DNA of 64,000 bases from Flavobacterium sp. (GCA_016787805.1 JAEUTY010000004.1:1-64000), one strand, 5' to 3'; shown: positions 41,996-51,600, numbered from the stretch's first letter. Notes: a model not told the origin generated them from the sequence alone. Made by a program: numbers and translations.

Positions 41996-44666
41996 TATAG
42001 TTCTTTTAGTGATTCTCTCGGGCTATTTAGCTGTACTTTTTTACATTGCACATTGGGCAGAAAAAAAAGGCAACAGTAAATGGACCAACAATCCTTATGT
42101 ATATACTTTATCATTGGCCGTTTATTGTACGGCTTGGACGTATTATGGTAGCATTGGTGTAGCTGCCGAAAGTGGATTAGGTTATCTTCCTATTTATCTT
42201 GGTCCCATTATTATCGCACCTTCGTGGATATTGATTCTGAAAAAAATTATTCGAATATCACGTGTAAATAAAATCTCAAGTATAGCCGATTTCATTTCGC
42301 TTCGCTACGGAAATAGTCGTTTTCTTGGCGCGATTGTAACCGTAATTTGCCTTACGGGAATTTTACCTTATATCGCGTTACAACTCAAAGCCATTGCCGA
42401 AACGTTTCACATTGTAACCAACACTTCCATTCGTTCTTTTATTTTAGATGACAATACAACTTATGTAGCTGTGGCACTGGCTTTGTTTTCGTCGTATTAC
42501 GGAACACGCTATGTAGATGCTTCTGAAAAACGAAAAGGAATTGTGACAGCAGTTGCAATGGAAAGTGTTCTTAAATTGGTTTTCTTTGTTATCATTGGCG
42601 TTTATGTAACCTATTTTGTGTTTGACGGTTTTGATGATATTTACCAAAAAGCGTCTATTCTAGAGAAATTCAAAGAGCGCAACACCATTGGCGGTTTGCC
42701 ACAAGCAATCAATTGGTTTCTGCTATGTGTTCTTTCGATGTTTGCCATTTTCTTGTTGCCACGTCAATTTCAAGTTTCGGTTATCGAAAACAATCGCGAA
42801 AATCATATCAACACGGCAGTTTGGTTGTTTCCGTTGTATTTATTGATTTTCAACCTTTTTGTTTATCCGATTGCTTGGGGAGGAAATATTTTGTTTGAAG
42901 GTCAAGACGTTAATTCGGATACCTATTCGCTTCTTATTCCGCAATTCTTCAACAATAAAACATTAACGGTTTTGGTTTTTCTTGGCGGATTTTCCGCTGC
43001 TATTTCAATGATTGTGGTATCGTCAATCGGACTTTCAACGATGGTAACCAACAACATTTTGATTCCTTATAATTTATTAGGAAAGTTGAAAAGTGCCGAA
43101 ACCATCAGCAGTAAATCCATCTTGAATAGTAGAAAAATAGGAATATTTTCACTCATCATCTTAGCGTATTTCATTTACCGTTTCTTTGGCTTAGACTACA
43201 GTTTGGTTTCGATAGGATTGGTTGCTTTTGTAATTATAGCGCAATTAGCTCCAGCCTTTTTCGGTGCTTTGTATTGGAGAAGAGGCTCACGATTGGGCGC
43301 TATTTACGGCATTTTAATCGGATTTGTCATTTGTATTTACACTTTGTTAATTCCGTATTCGTATGGAATAACGCATTCGGGAAGTTCTTTTATTTCTGAA
43401 GGTTTTATGGGAATTCATCTGCTCAAACCTTTACAGTTATTTGGATTGGATTATCTTCAACCTGTTCCACATGCTTTGTTTTGGAGTATTTTATTGAATA
43501 CGATAACCTATTTTGGCGTTTCAGTAAGTTTTAAAGGAAATTACCGCGAACGCAATTATGCCGAAATGTTTGTGGATATCAATAAGTACATCACCAATCA
43601 CGAAAATGCGTTTATCTGGAAAGGAACGGCGTATCGAAATGATATTGAGAAAGTATTAATTCGTTTTTTAGGCGAAGACCGAACCAAACGCGCCATGAAT
43701 ATTTTTAACGTAAAATATAACATTGATAAAAATATTGAATTGGCCGATGCGCGACTGATCAAATTCTCTGAAAACCTGCTCACAGGTCATATTGGAACAG
43801 CTTCGGCACGAATCTTAATTTCGAGTGTAGTTAAAGAAGAAAAAATTACTTTGCCCGAAGTATTGAAAATTTTGGAAGAATCGAAAGAAAATATCATTAT
43901 CAATAAGAAACTTACGGAAACATCTAATGAGTTAAAGGAAATTTCAGATAAACTGAAGAACGCCAACGAATCGTTAATCAAAAAAGACAAACAAAAAGAC
44001 GAGTTTTTGGATACCGTTACACACGAACTACGAACGCCAATAACCGCAATTCGTGCTGCGAGCGAAATTCTACACGACGACGACGAAATTCCAGATGAAC
44101 TCAAAAAACAATTCCTGCAAAATATTATTTCCGAATCCGATCGTTTGAATCGCTTAATTGATAAAATATTGGATTTAGAAAAATTTGAAACCGGGAAACA
44201 AACCATTCATCCCACATATAACAACTTAGTTGGCACAATTGAACACGCAATCGATCCTTTACAACAATTAGTAAAAAACAAAAAAATTGCTGTTCATATT
44301 GAAAGTAAAGATTTGGTGATGGCATTTTATGATGAAGATCGTATTGTTCAGGTAATCACAAATTTGCTTTCCAATGCAATAAAATTTTGCCCTGAAAGTG
44401 AAGGATTAATTACGATTCAAGTCTTTGAAAAAGATGATTTTATTCATACTTTAGTTCAAGATAATGGAAAAGGTATCAATCCGAATGATTTTGAAGCTAT
44501 CTTTGACAAGTTTTATCAATCGACCAATCAAAACATCAAAAAACCAGTCGGAAGCGGATTGGGATTGGCGATATGTAAACAAATTATAGAACATCATAAA
44601 GGTAAAATTTGGGCACAACCCAGCGTAAAAGGAGCTTGTATCGTTTTTACCTTACCCAAAAATTAG
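41988..44666 (+). CDS. Sodium/solute symporter-fused sensor histidine kinase (CbrA-like)
   Basis: 892 residues. Residues 1 to ~530 form a sodium/solute symporter (SSF) domain of 13 or so helices. After a linker (DUF/STAC-like) and a coiled coil (about 620-665) comes a kinase core: H679 in VTHELRTP, N box NLLSNAIKF, and G boxes DNGKGI and GSGLGLAIC. There is no PAS domain between. Like CbrA, it may sense or move a substrate (histidine in Pseudomonas; here perhaps acetate or another carboxylate) and phosphorylate the response regulator encoded 18 bases downstream. Confidence 0.85.
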   Translation: MNSIVLLVILSGYLAVLFYIAHWAEKKGNSKWTNNPYVYTLSLAVYCTAWTYYGSIGVAAESGLGYLPIYLGPIIIAPSWILILKKIIRISRVNKISSIADFISLRYGNSRFLGAIVTVICLTGILPYIALQLKAIAETFHIVTNTSIRSFILDDNTTYVAVALALFSSYYGTRYVDASEKRKGIVTAVAMESVLKLVFFVIIGVYVTYFVFDGFDDIYQKASILEKFKERNTIGGLPQAINWFLLCVLSMFAIFLLPRQFQVSVIENNRENHINTAVWLFPLYLLIFNLFVYPIAWGGNILFEGQDVNSDTYSLLIPQFFNNKTLTVLVFLGGFSAAISMIVVSSIGLSTMVTNNILIPYNLLGKLKSAETISSKSILNSRKIGIFSLIILAYFIYRFFGLDYSLVSIGLVAFVIIAQLAPAFFGALYWRRGSRLGAIYGILIGFVICIYTLLIPYSYGITHSGSSFISEGFMGIHLLKPLQLFGLDYLQPVPHALFWSILLNTITYFGVSVSFKGNYRERNYAEMFVDINKYITNHENAFIWKGTAYRNDIEKVLIRFLGEDRTKRAMNIFNVKYNIDKNIELADARLIKFSENLLTGHIGTASARILISSVVKEEKITLPEVLKILEESKENIIINKKLTETSNELKEISDKLKNANESLIKKDKQKDEFLDTVTHELRTPITAIRAASEILHDDDEIPDELKKQFLQNIISESDRLNRLIDKILDLEKFETGKQTIHPTYNNLVGTIEHAIDPLQQLVKNKKIAVHIESKDLVMAFYDEDRIVQVITNLLSNAIKFCPESEGLITIQVFEKDDFIHTLVQDNGKGINPNDFEAIFDKFYQSTNQNIKKPVGSGLGLAICKQIIEHHKGKIWAQPSVKGACIVFTLPKN

Positions 44667-44684
44667 CGTACAAAAATAAATATT

Positions 44685-45047
44685 ATGAAGAAGATTTTAA
44701 TCGTAGACGATGAACCCAACATTGTAATGTCGTTAGAATATACGTTCAAGAAAAATAATTTTGAAGTGTTTATTGCGCGCGACGGACAAGAGGCGTTGGA
44801 TATTGTAAAAACCAATTTCCCTGATGTTATCATACTTGATGTAATGATGCCAATGGTCGATGGTTACGCTACTTTGGAACAAATTCGCAAAGACGATAAC
44901 TTAAAACACACTAAAGTCATTTTCCTTTCTGCAAAAAACAAGGAAAGTGACATCGAAAAAGGAATGGCGCTTGGCGCGGATGCTTATCTTACTAAACCAT
45001 TTTCTATCAAAAAAGTAATAGAGCAAGTGATGGAATTGATTTCTTAG
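44685..45047 (+). CDS. Single-domain response regulator
   Basis: 120 residues, receiver domain only: acidic pair DDE at 8-10, phospho-acceptor D52 (ILDVMMP), conserved Thr/Ser position in FLSAK, and Lys in YLTKPF. No output domain, so it must act on another protein, possibly the winged-helix or zinc-ribbon regulator nearby. Encoded right after the kinase. Confidence 0.85.
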   Translation: MKKILIVDDEPNIVMSLEYTFKKNNFEVFIARDGQEALDIVKTNFPDVIILDVMMPMVDGYATLEQIRKDDNLKHTKVIFLSAKNKESDIEKGMALGADAYLTKPFSIKKVIEQVMELIS

Positions 45048-45283
45048 ATATAGATTATTCTATTTTAAACTTTCCTATAATTTTCCTTTTGAATTCAAAT
45101 TCATAATTTGAGATTCACCACATTATATCACTCAATTATTTTACTGTCATTCAGATTTAAAGTAGTATTTGATATGTAAAATAAATGTAAAAATGATTAA
45201 AATTTTACTAAATAATAAACTTGATATGTTTTAATAAAATATTTTTGACAAAAAGCGCTGCTCAAGAATCAAGTTTTATACAT

Positions 45284-46147
45284 ATGAAGCAAAAAAACAC
45301 CTCTATTTTACTACTTACGATTGCAGCATTTTTAATAGCAGTTATTGGTTTTAATTACTTCAATAATTCTAGAATTGAAGACCCAAAAAATGAAATTCTA
45401 CTACGAAAAATAGGTCATGATGTATTGCTTAGTGCCAATGATAAAACATCCAAAGTATTGCCTATTCAAATAATTTCAAAAAATGAATTTCAAATTTGGT
45501 TTGAAGATAAGTTTGCTTTCGAACCTGATTCTCTAATAAATATTGTTCAAAATAATATCTCCAAAAGTACTTTTCCGAAAGATTATACTGTCAATGTTCT
45601 GCAATGTTCAAATGAATCCATTGTTTATGGATTTCACATTGTTGCTGATTCAAACAAAAATGTGATTACTTGTGTTGGGAGAAAAATGCCACGTAATTGT
45701 TATTTTATTACGTTGAAATTTGTTTCAAAAGCGAATGGTTTCAATTATAAATATTTTCTAATAGTAATAATTTTATTAACTATTTCTGTATTTTGTTTGG
45801 TAAGATTAAGAAAAGTAAAAAAAACACCAACAACTGTCAACAAAAGTTCATTCATTTCAATTGGAAACTATAGTTTTTACTTTGAACAAAATTATATTCA
45901 ATTTGAAAATGAACAAATTGTATTAACTCCTAAAGAGTCAAAATTATTGCATATTCTTTCATTATCTCCAAATACAATCATCGATAGAAACACGTTGCAA
46001 AAGGAAATATGGGAAAACGAAGGCATAATCGTTACGAGAAGTTTAGATATGTTCATCTCAAAACTTAGAAAAAAATTAGCTAAAGATGCTTCAGTTACAC
46101 TTGTAAACAGTCATGGTGTAGGTTATAAGTTAGAAATAAAGAATTAA
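45284..46147 (+). CDS. Membrane-anchored winged-helix transcriptional regulator
   Basis: Start taken at 45284 (MKQKNTSILLLTIAAF), not at the in-frame ATG at 45221; 287 residues. One helix at about 8-26, an extracytoplasmic part of about 125 residues, a second helix (about 155-175), then a cytoplasmic winged-helix (Trans_reg_C/OmpR type): VLTPKESKLLHIL, RNTLQKEIWE, TRSLDMFISKLRKKL, NSHGVGYKLE. This is like ToxR turned round. It probably regulates the acyl-CoA synthetase gene downstream. Confidence 0.72.
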   Translation: MKQKNTSILLLTIAAFLIAVIGFNYFNNSRIEDPKNEILLRKIGHDVLLSANDKTSKVLPIQIISKNEFQIWFEDKFAFEPDSLINIVQNNISKSTFPKDYTVNVLQCSNESIVYGFHIVADSNKNVITCVGRKMPRNCYFITLKFVSKANGFNYKYFLIVIILLTISVFCLVRLRKVKKTPTTVNKSSFISIGNYSFYFEQNYIQFENEQIVLTPKESKLLHILSLSPNTIIDRNTLQKEIWENEGIIVTRSLDMFISKLRKKLAKDASVTLVNSHGVGYKLEIKN

Positions 46148-46196
46148 TTTTCTCCTTAAAAATTCAACGGATTATTACTACATTTTGTATATACTT

Positions 46197-46244
46197 ATTT
46201 AGCAAGAATATTTCAAAACATATTCTAATAATAACTACATTTAC
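46197..46244 (+). promoter_or_regulatory. Shared promoter motif upstream of PrpE-like gene
   Basis: ATTTAGCAAGAA (46197-46208), 27 bases, then TACATTTAC (46236-46244), 36 bases before the ATG. The same two elements with the same spacing precede the acs gene at 52310-52357. TACATTTA is one base from the -7 consensus TAnnTTTG; the upstream element may bind an activator. Confidence 0.55.
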
Positions 46245-46280
46245 TTTATTAGTATAACAACCACAAACCAAACAACACCA

Positions 46281-48176
46281 ATGAATTACGAAGAATTTTA
46301 CACCAAAAGCATTCAAAACCCTGAAGCTTTTTGGGAAGAACAATCCCATCAAATCAAATGGTTTTCATCACCTAAAACTATACTATCACAAGACAATAAC
46401 GATTATCCGCTTTGGTTCAAAGATGGCGAACTCAACGCTTGTTATTTAGCTTTAGACAAACATATAGAAGAGGGTTTTGGCGATCAAATCGCTATTATAT
46501 ACGATTCGCCTGTTACGCAAATCGTTCGAAAATACACTTTTAATGAAGTTAAAACGGAAGTAGCTAAACTAGCTGGTGGAATGATTTCATTAGGTTTGAA
46601 AAAAGGCGACACTGCTGTAATTTATATGCCAATGATTCCACAAGCGGCTTTTGCTATGTTGGCTTGCGCACGAATAGGAGTGACGCATTCGGTGGTTTTT
46701 GGAGGATTTGCACCACATGAATTGGCCATTCGCATCGACGATTGTAAACCTAGATTGGTTATCACGGCTTCCTCCGGAATCGAAATTGATCGTTTAATTG
46801 CTTACAAACCTTTGGTTGACGAAGCTATTGAATTGGCCGAACACAAACCTAAAAAAGTCATTGTTCTCAATAGAAAATTGGGTGCGAGAATTCCGTTCAA
46901 AAAATACGATGTTGATTATGATGCCTTGGTTTATGGCTCTGAAGAAGTGCCTTGCGAACCTGTAAATGCAACTCATCCGTTGTACGTTTTGTATACTTCC
47001 GGAACTACTGGAAAACCAAAAGGAATTGTCAGAGATACAGGCGGTTATGTGACTGCACTTAAATTTTCAATGAAATACATTTACGGTGTAAAACCCGATG
47101 AAGTTTTCTGGGCAGCATCTGATGTTGGCTGGGTTGTTGGTCATAGTTATATTGTATACGGACCTTTATTCAATCGAAATACAACGATTTTATTTGAAGG
47201 AAAACCAATCAAAACGCCTGATGCTAGTACTTTTTGGCGGGTTATAGCTGAACATCGAGTAAGCGTTATGTTTACCGCTCCAACTGCCATAAGAGCTATT
47301 AAAAAGGAAGATCCAAATGGTGATTTCATCAAACAATACGATTTGTCGTGCTTGAGAACGCAGTTTTTGGCTGGTGAACGTTGTGATGTGGCGACATTAG
47401 AATGGTACCGAGAACATGTTCCAATTCCGACTATCGACCATTGGTGGCAAACGGAATCTGGCTGGCCCATGATTGCCAATATGATGGGTGTAGAATACTT
47501 ACCAATCAAACCAGGTTCAGCTGGAAAAGCGGTGACAGGTTATGACATCCGAATTTTTGGAGAAAACGGGCAAGAACTAGGTCCAAATGAAGAAGGTTAT
47601 GTAGTCATTAAATTGCCTTTACCTCCAGGAACCATGCTCGATTTATGGAAAGACAATGAGCGTTTCAAAGCGGGATATTTGAACAAATTTCCAGGTTATT
47701 ATTTTTCGGGTGATGGCGGATTTAAAGATGATGAAAACTACATTTACATAACTGGTCGAGTAGATGATGTAATTAATGTAGCTGGACACCGACTTTCAAC
47801 AGCCGAAATGGAAGAAATTGTATCGTCGCATCATTCGGTAGCAGAGTGTGCTGTAATTGGCATTAACGACGATTTGAAAGGTCAAATTCCGTTGGCTTTA
47901 GTAGTGAATAAATCAGGTGAATCGATTGAGCATTTTCAATTACAACACGAAATTGTACAATTGGTTCGCGATCAAATAGGAGCAGTGGCTTCATTGCGCG
48001 ATGTGGTTATTGTGCAACGATTACCTAAAACACGTTCAGGAAAAATTTTACGAAAATTAATGCGAAGTATCGCCGACGGTGAAAACTTTCAAATCCCATC
48101 AACAATTGATGATGAGGCAATTATTGATGAAATAACTCATGTTTTGCAATCCAATAAAATAGGTTCATTCAAATAG
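46281..48176 (+). CDS. Propionyl-CoA synthetase-like acyl-CoA synthetase
   Basis: 631 residues of the acetyl-CoA synthetase family. P-loop YTSGTTGKPKGIVRDTGGY (the IVRDTGG form is typical of PrpE), DHWWQTESGW near residue 395, and C-terminal LPKTRSGKILRKL with the catalytic, acetylatable Lys. It should activate propionate or another short acid to the CoA ester. It shares a promoter motif with the acs gene. Call between PrpE and an ACSS3-like enzyme is by motif only. Confidence 0.82.
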   Translation: MNYEEFYTKSIQNPEAFWEEQSHQIKWFSSPKTILSQDNNDYPLWFKDGELNACYLALDKHIEEGFGDQIAIIYDSPVTQIVRKYTFNEVKTEVAKLAGGMISLGLKKGDTAVIYMPMIPQAAFAMLACARIGVTHSVVFGGFAPHELAIRIDDCKPRLVITASSGIEIDRLIAYKPLVDEAIELAEHKPKKVIVLNRKLGARIPFKKYDVDYDALVYGSEEVPCEPVNATHPLYVLYTSGTTGKPKGIVRDTGGYVTALKFSMKYIYGVKPDEVFWAASDVGWVVGHSYIVYGPLFNRNTTILFEGKPIKTPDASTFWRVIAEHRVSVMFTAPTAIRAIKKEDPNGDFIKQYDLSCLRTQFLAGERCDVATLEWYREHVPIPTIDHWWQTESGWPMIANMMGVEYLPIKPGSAGKAVTGYDIRIFGENGQELGPNEEGYVVIKLPLPPGTMLDLWKDNERFKAGYLNKFPGYYFSGDGGFKDDENYIYITGRVDDVINVAGHRLSTAEMEEIVSSHHSVAECAVIGINDDLKGQIPLALVVNKSGESIEHFQLQHEIVQLVRDQIGAVASLRDVVIVQRLPKTRSGKILRKLMRSIADGENFQIPSTIDDEAIIDEITHVLQSNKIGSFK

Positions 48177-48185
48177 TTAATAACT

Positions 48186-48218
48186 AAACCAATATTTTTG
48201 ATGGATATTGGTTTTTTT
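48186..48218 (+). terminator. Terminator after PrpE-like gene
   Basis: Arms AAACCAATAT / ATATTGGTTT around a nine-base loop, then a T-run. Confidence 0.85.
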
Positions 48219-48221
48219 ATA

Positions 48222-48245
48222 TAATTTTGTAGAGTGAATGTTCAC
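48222..48245 (+). promoter_or_regulatory. Promoter and operator of TetR operon
   Basis: TAATTTTG (48222-48229) matches TAnnTTTG. Five bases on is a palindrome GTGAATGTTCAC (48234-48245), covering the expected transcription start and lying 14 bases before the tetR-type ATG. This suggests autorepression by the TetR protein. Confidence 0.55.
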
Positions 48246-48259
48246 TAACTTTCTAAATT

Positions 48260-48847
48260 ATGGTAGAAACAACATCCAAAAGACAACAAGAGATTATTGA
48301 GTCGGCGGGTAAATTGTTGATTGAAAAAGGCATAAAGGGTTTGACTACTAAAAACTTAGCGCAAGAAATGGGTTTTTCAGAAAGTGCTTTGTACCGCCAT
48401 TTCAAAAACAAAGAAGATATTATTGTTTTGCTGTTGAATTACTTATTCTTTAATATCAAAGAAAGACTAGAAATTATTCAAAGTAAAGATGTTTCGGCTG
48501 AAGAAAAATTGCATCTAATTTTCAAAAGTCAATTCAGTTATTTTAGTCAAAATCCGCATTTTATCATTGCTATTTTATCAGAAGGTTTGTTTGACGAAAC
48601 GGAGAAAATATACCAAGCCATGCTGAAAATCATCAACTATAAAATGCAAGTTATAAGTGGAATTATTGAAGATGGAAAGCGCAACAACGAAATCAACCCT
48701 TTCATTCAAACAACAGAAATTGTTCATATCATCATGGGAAGTTTTCGACTAATGATGCTCAAATGGAAGCTATCCAAATTTGAAATTAATCTGGCTGTGG
48801 AAGGCAATAAAATCATGCAAACCAACATTAAATTATTCATGCAATGA
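48260..48847 (+). CDS. TetR/AcrR family transcriptional regulator
   Basis: 195 residues. N-terminal HTH with LTTKNLAQEMGFSESALYRH, C-terminal helical ligand-binding domain. It overlaps the HlyD-type gene by four bases (ATGA) and leads an exporter operon, which it likely represses in the absence of a ligand; a palindrome at its promoter supports autoregulation. Confidence 0.85.
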   Translation: MVETTSKRQQEIIESAGKLLIEKGIKGLTTKNLAQEMGFSESALYRHFKNKEDIIVLLLNYLFFNIKERLEIIQSKDVSAEEKLHLIFKSQFSYFSQNPHFIIAILSEGLFDETEKIYQAMLKIINYKMQVISGIIEDGKRNNEINPFIQTTEIVHIIMGSFRLMMLKWKLSKFEINLAVEGNKIMQTNIKLFMQ

Positions 48848-49929
48848 AAAAAATAATAATTTTTCTTTTTCTCGTAACTGCCTATTCATGCAGCGATTCT
48901 AAAGAAATTAAACCAATTAAGCAAGACATCAAAGAGCTCGTTTTTGCTTCTGGTCAACTTGAATGGGACAACACTTACAACTTAACTGCGCAAACGGATG
49001 GCGTTATTCAAAATATCAATTTTGAAGTCGGAAACAGCGTAAATAAAGGAAAAGTGTTGGCTGTTATAGATAATCCAATCAATGTAATTAACGTAAATAC
49101 AGCTGAAGAACAGTTGGTTATTTCCAATCAAAATGTTTCAGTCAACGCTCCAGCATTGTTGCAAATGGAGCAAAATATCCAGTTTGCCGAAAGCAAATAC
49201 TTGCAAGACAAGAAAAATGCAGAACGCTACGAACGCTTGAATCAAAACAACATTGGTTCGAAAGTGGAATATGAAAACGCACAATTGTCGGCTAAAAATT
49301 CGCTATCGAATTGGAATGCATTAAAAAAACAATATACAGTGCTTTTACAACAAGCCAAGCAACAGCAAATCAGCACAAAAGGACAACTTAAGAACAATCA
49401 AATTCTTAAAAACTACAATTCGATCATCGCCACCGAAAACGGAACTGTAATTAGAAAATTTAAAAACAATGGTGATTATGTCAAAAAAGGCGAAGTGATT
49501 GCCACCATTGGAGATCAAAAAAAAGTTGAAGCTGTTTTGAATGTGGATGAAAATAGCATCGGAAAAGTGCAATTAGGTCAAATCGTTTATGTAAAACTCA
49601 ACACTAATAAAGGTAAAGTCTACAACGGAAAAGTAACTGAAATTCTGTCGGCCTTCGACACACAATCACAATCATTTATCTGCAAAGTTACTTTTGATGA
49701 AGTCATTACAAATGCGCTTTTCGGCACTCAATTAGAAGCCAATATTTTAGTTGGTGAAAAGAAAAACGCATTACTCATTCCTAGAAATTATGTGGGTTTT
49801 GGCAACAAAGTAAATGTAAAAGACAAAGATGAATATGTCATCATCAAAACTGGAATTATTTCAACAGAGTATGTTGAAGCAATTGAAGGAATTGACAAAA
49901 ACACCGTTTTATTACCCTTAAAACCGTAA
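48844..49929 (+). CDS. HlyD/RND-type efflux adaptor, lipoprotein
   Basis: 361 residues. Lipoprotein signal (MKKIIIFLFLVTAYSC), a biotinyl-lipoyl-like half (AQTDGVIQNINFEVGNSV), a helical hairpin (about 90-190), the second half (ATENGTVIRKFKNNGDYV), a beta-barrel and membrane-proximal domain. It links an inner-membrane ABC permease to an outer-membrane channel, which is not encoded here. Two bases separate it from the permease gene. Confidence 0.84.
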   Translation: MKKIIIFLFLVTAYSCSDSKEIKPIKQDIKELVFASGQLEWDNTYNLTAQTDGVIQNINFEVGNSVNKGKVLAVIDNPINVINVNTAEEQLVISNQNVSVNAPALLQMEQNIQFAESKYLQDKKNAERYERLNQNNIGSKVEYENAQLSAKNSLSNWNALKKQYTVLLQQAKQQQISTKGQLKNNQILKNYNSIIATENGTVIRKFKNNGDYVKKGEVIATIGDQKKVEAVLNVDENSIGKVQLGQIVYVKLNTNKGKVYNGKVTEILSAFDTQSQSFICKVTFDEVITNALFGTQLEANILVGEKKNALLIPRNYVGFGNKVNVKDKDEYVIIKTGIISTEYVEAIEGIDKNTVLLPLKP

Positions 49930-49931
49930 CT

Positions 49932-51155
49932 ATGAATATTAACTCAGTCATAGCAAAAACCTATATCTTTTCTAACAAGAAACTCACTGCTGTAGCAGTT
50001 TTAGGTGTTGTTTTGGGTATGTCGATTTACATTTTCATGAACAGTATGATGGTAGGTTTTGACAAAAGTTCGAATGCTTCTATTTTCAAATCCAATTCGC
50101 ACATTCGTTTGTACAAAGACGATGAAATCAGCAAACCTTTGATTGAAGAAAAAAACGGAATACCAATTATCATCAATCCCAAAGTAGTTCCAGTCAACAA
50201 CACAATTATCAATCCCAATTTGATCATCGAAACCATTCTCAAACAAAAAGAAGTTACTGTTGTTACACCTCAAGTCAACTCTAATGTGTTCTTCAATAAC
50301 GGAAAATCACAAATTTCGGGTCTAGCCGTTGGCATCAAACCTGACGAAGCCAATTTAATGTACAACATCAAATCATTCATGGTGGAAGGCAATTTTGATT
50401 TACTGAAATCCAATCCGAATGGGATCGTTATTGGCAGTGGAATTTCAGCAAAAATGAATTTAGCTATCAACGACAATATCAATTTGACTTCATCAAAAGG
50501 CGTTAATCGTACTTTTAAAATTATCGGAATTTTCAAAACCAATAATTCCAATACCGACAAAACCAAATCGTACATCAACTTGTCGGCCGCGCAACAATTA
50601 TTAAAAGAAGGCACAAGTTATATTACAGATATCAACATTAACATTACAAATCCTGAAAATGCGGAAGAAGTGGCCAAAAAAATTGAAAATCTTTCAGGAT
50701 ACAAAGCAGAAGGGTGGAAGCAAGCCAATGAAACACTGATGGCAGCCAATAAAATGCGTAAAATGATTATCACTTTTGTTTCGTTGACCATTTTATTAGT
50801 AGCTGGATTCGGAATTTACAATATTTTGAACATGACTGTTTCGCAAAAAATTAATGATATCGCCATATTAAAAGCCATGGGATTTAAAGGAAGAGATGTG
50901 ATTCGAATATTTGTAACGCAGGCGGTTTCAATTGGAATTATGGGCGTTTTTGGCGGAATGATTTTAGCAACGATTTTGATTACTATTCTAAAGAAAGTCT
51001 ACGTTGGTGGAGATATTGGTTATTTCCCTATTGATTATGAAATAAAGAAATTCGTTCAAGGTGTCGGAATTGGTTTGGTGATAACGTTTTTTGCAGGCTA
51101 TATTCCAGCAAAAAAAGCAGCAAATGTTGATCCGGTTGAAATACTTCGAAAATAG
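49932..51155 (+). CDS. ABC transporter permease, FtsX/MacB type
   Basis: 407 residues. First membrane helix at about 18-38, a large periplasmic MacB-like domain (40-275), then three helices near 280-390 with the FtsX signature (INDIAILKAMGFKGRDV, IPAKKAANVDPVEILRK at the end). It forms a MacB-type exporter with the HlyD protein and the ATPase two genes on. Confidence 0.85.
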   Translation: MNINSVIAKTYIFSNKKLTAVAVLGVVLGMSIYIFMNSMMVGFDKSSNASIFKSNSHIRLYKDDEISKPLIEEKNGIPIIINPKVVPVNNTIINPNLIIETILKQKEVTVVTPQVNSNVFFNNGKSQISGLAVGIKPDEANLMYNIKSFMVEGNFDLLKSNPNGIVIGSGISAKMNLAINDNINLTSSKGVNRTFKIIGIFKTNNSNTDKTKSYINLSAAQQLLKEGTSYITDININITNPENAEEVAKKIENLSGYKAEGWKQANETLMAANKMRKMIITFVSLTILLVAGFGIYNILNMTVSQKINDIAILKAMGFKGRDVIRIFVTQAVSIGIMGVFGGMILATILITILKKVYVGGDIGYFPIDYEIKKFVQGVGIGLVITFFAGYIPAKKAANVDPVEILRK

Positions 51156-51161
51156 TGATAA

Positions 51162-51186
51162 GTGATGAGTTTTGAATTATGAGTTA
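51162..51186. repeat. Left arm of inverted repeat flanking four-helix-bundle gene
   Basis: Contains AATTATGA and ATGAGTTA, which recur in reverse complement (TCATAATT, TAACTCAT) in the right arm at 51561-51593, with further shared TGATGAG / CTCATCA. The arms enclose the inserted gene and could pair in RNA. Confidence 0.55.
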
Positions 51187-51203
51187 AATAAATTAAAAAT
51201 TAT

Positions 51204-51563
51204 ATGAGTAAAAGTATACTTAAAGACAAAAGTTTTTTATTTGCGATTAGAATTGTAAATCTTTATAAAACCATTGCAGAAACTAAGAGAGAATTTGTAA
51301 TGAGTAAGCAAGTATATAGAAGTGGAACAGCAATTGGAGCATTAATAAGAGAAGCTCAAAATGCGGAAAGTAAATTGGATTTCATTCATAAGCTTGCCAT
51401 TGCACAAAAAGAATGTGATGAAACCATGTATTGGTTAGAATTGTTAAAGGCAACAGAATATATCACGCCAATTGAATTTGATAGTATTTCAAAAGATAAT
51501 CTTGAACTATTAAAAATGCTAAAAAGTTCAATTCTAACAGTGAAAAACTCCCTAAAAAAATAA
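51204..51563 (+). CDS. Four-helix bundle protein (S23 / 23S rRNA intervening-sequence family)
   Basis: 119 residues, nearly all helical: KSFLFAIRIVNLYKTI, QVYRSGTAIGALIREAQNAE, KLAIAQKECDETMYWLELL. This is the S23/IVP family, first known from intervening sequences in 23S rRNA and related to Avd of diversity-generating retroelements. It lies inside an ABC exporter operon, between permease and ATPase, and is flanked by inverted repeats with its stop codon inside the right arm. Likely a mobile or insertion-derived gene with no export role. Confidence 0.8.
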   Translation: MSKSILKDKSFLFAIRIVNLYKTIAETKREFVMSKQVYRSGTAIGALIREAQNAESKLDFIHKLAIAQKECDETMYWLELLKATEYITPIEFDSISKDNLELLKMLKSSILTVKNSLKK

Positions 51564-51593
51564 CTCATATCTCATCATTCATAATTCATAACT
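51561..51593. repeat. Right arm of inverted repeat flanking four-helix-bundle gene
   Basis: TAACTCAT (starting with the stop codon), CTCATCA and TCATAATT mirror the left arm at 51162-51186. It ends eight bases before the ATPase start. Confidence 0.55.
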
Positions 51594-51600
51594 AAAATAA

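Noticed and set aside
51204-51563. Diversity-generating retroelement (Avd-like protein)
   Set aside because: The four-helix protein is related to Avd, but there is no reverse transcriptase or template/variable repeat pair nearby.
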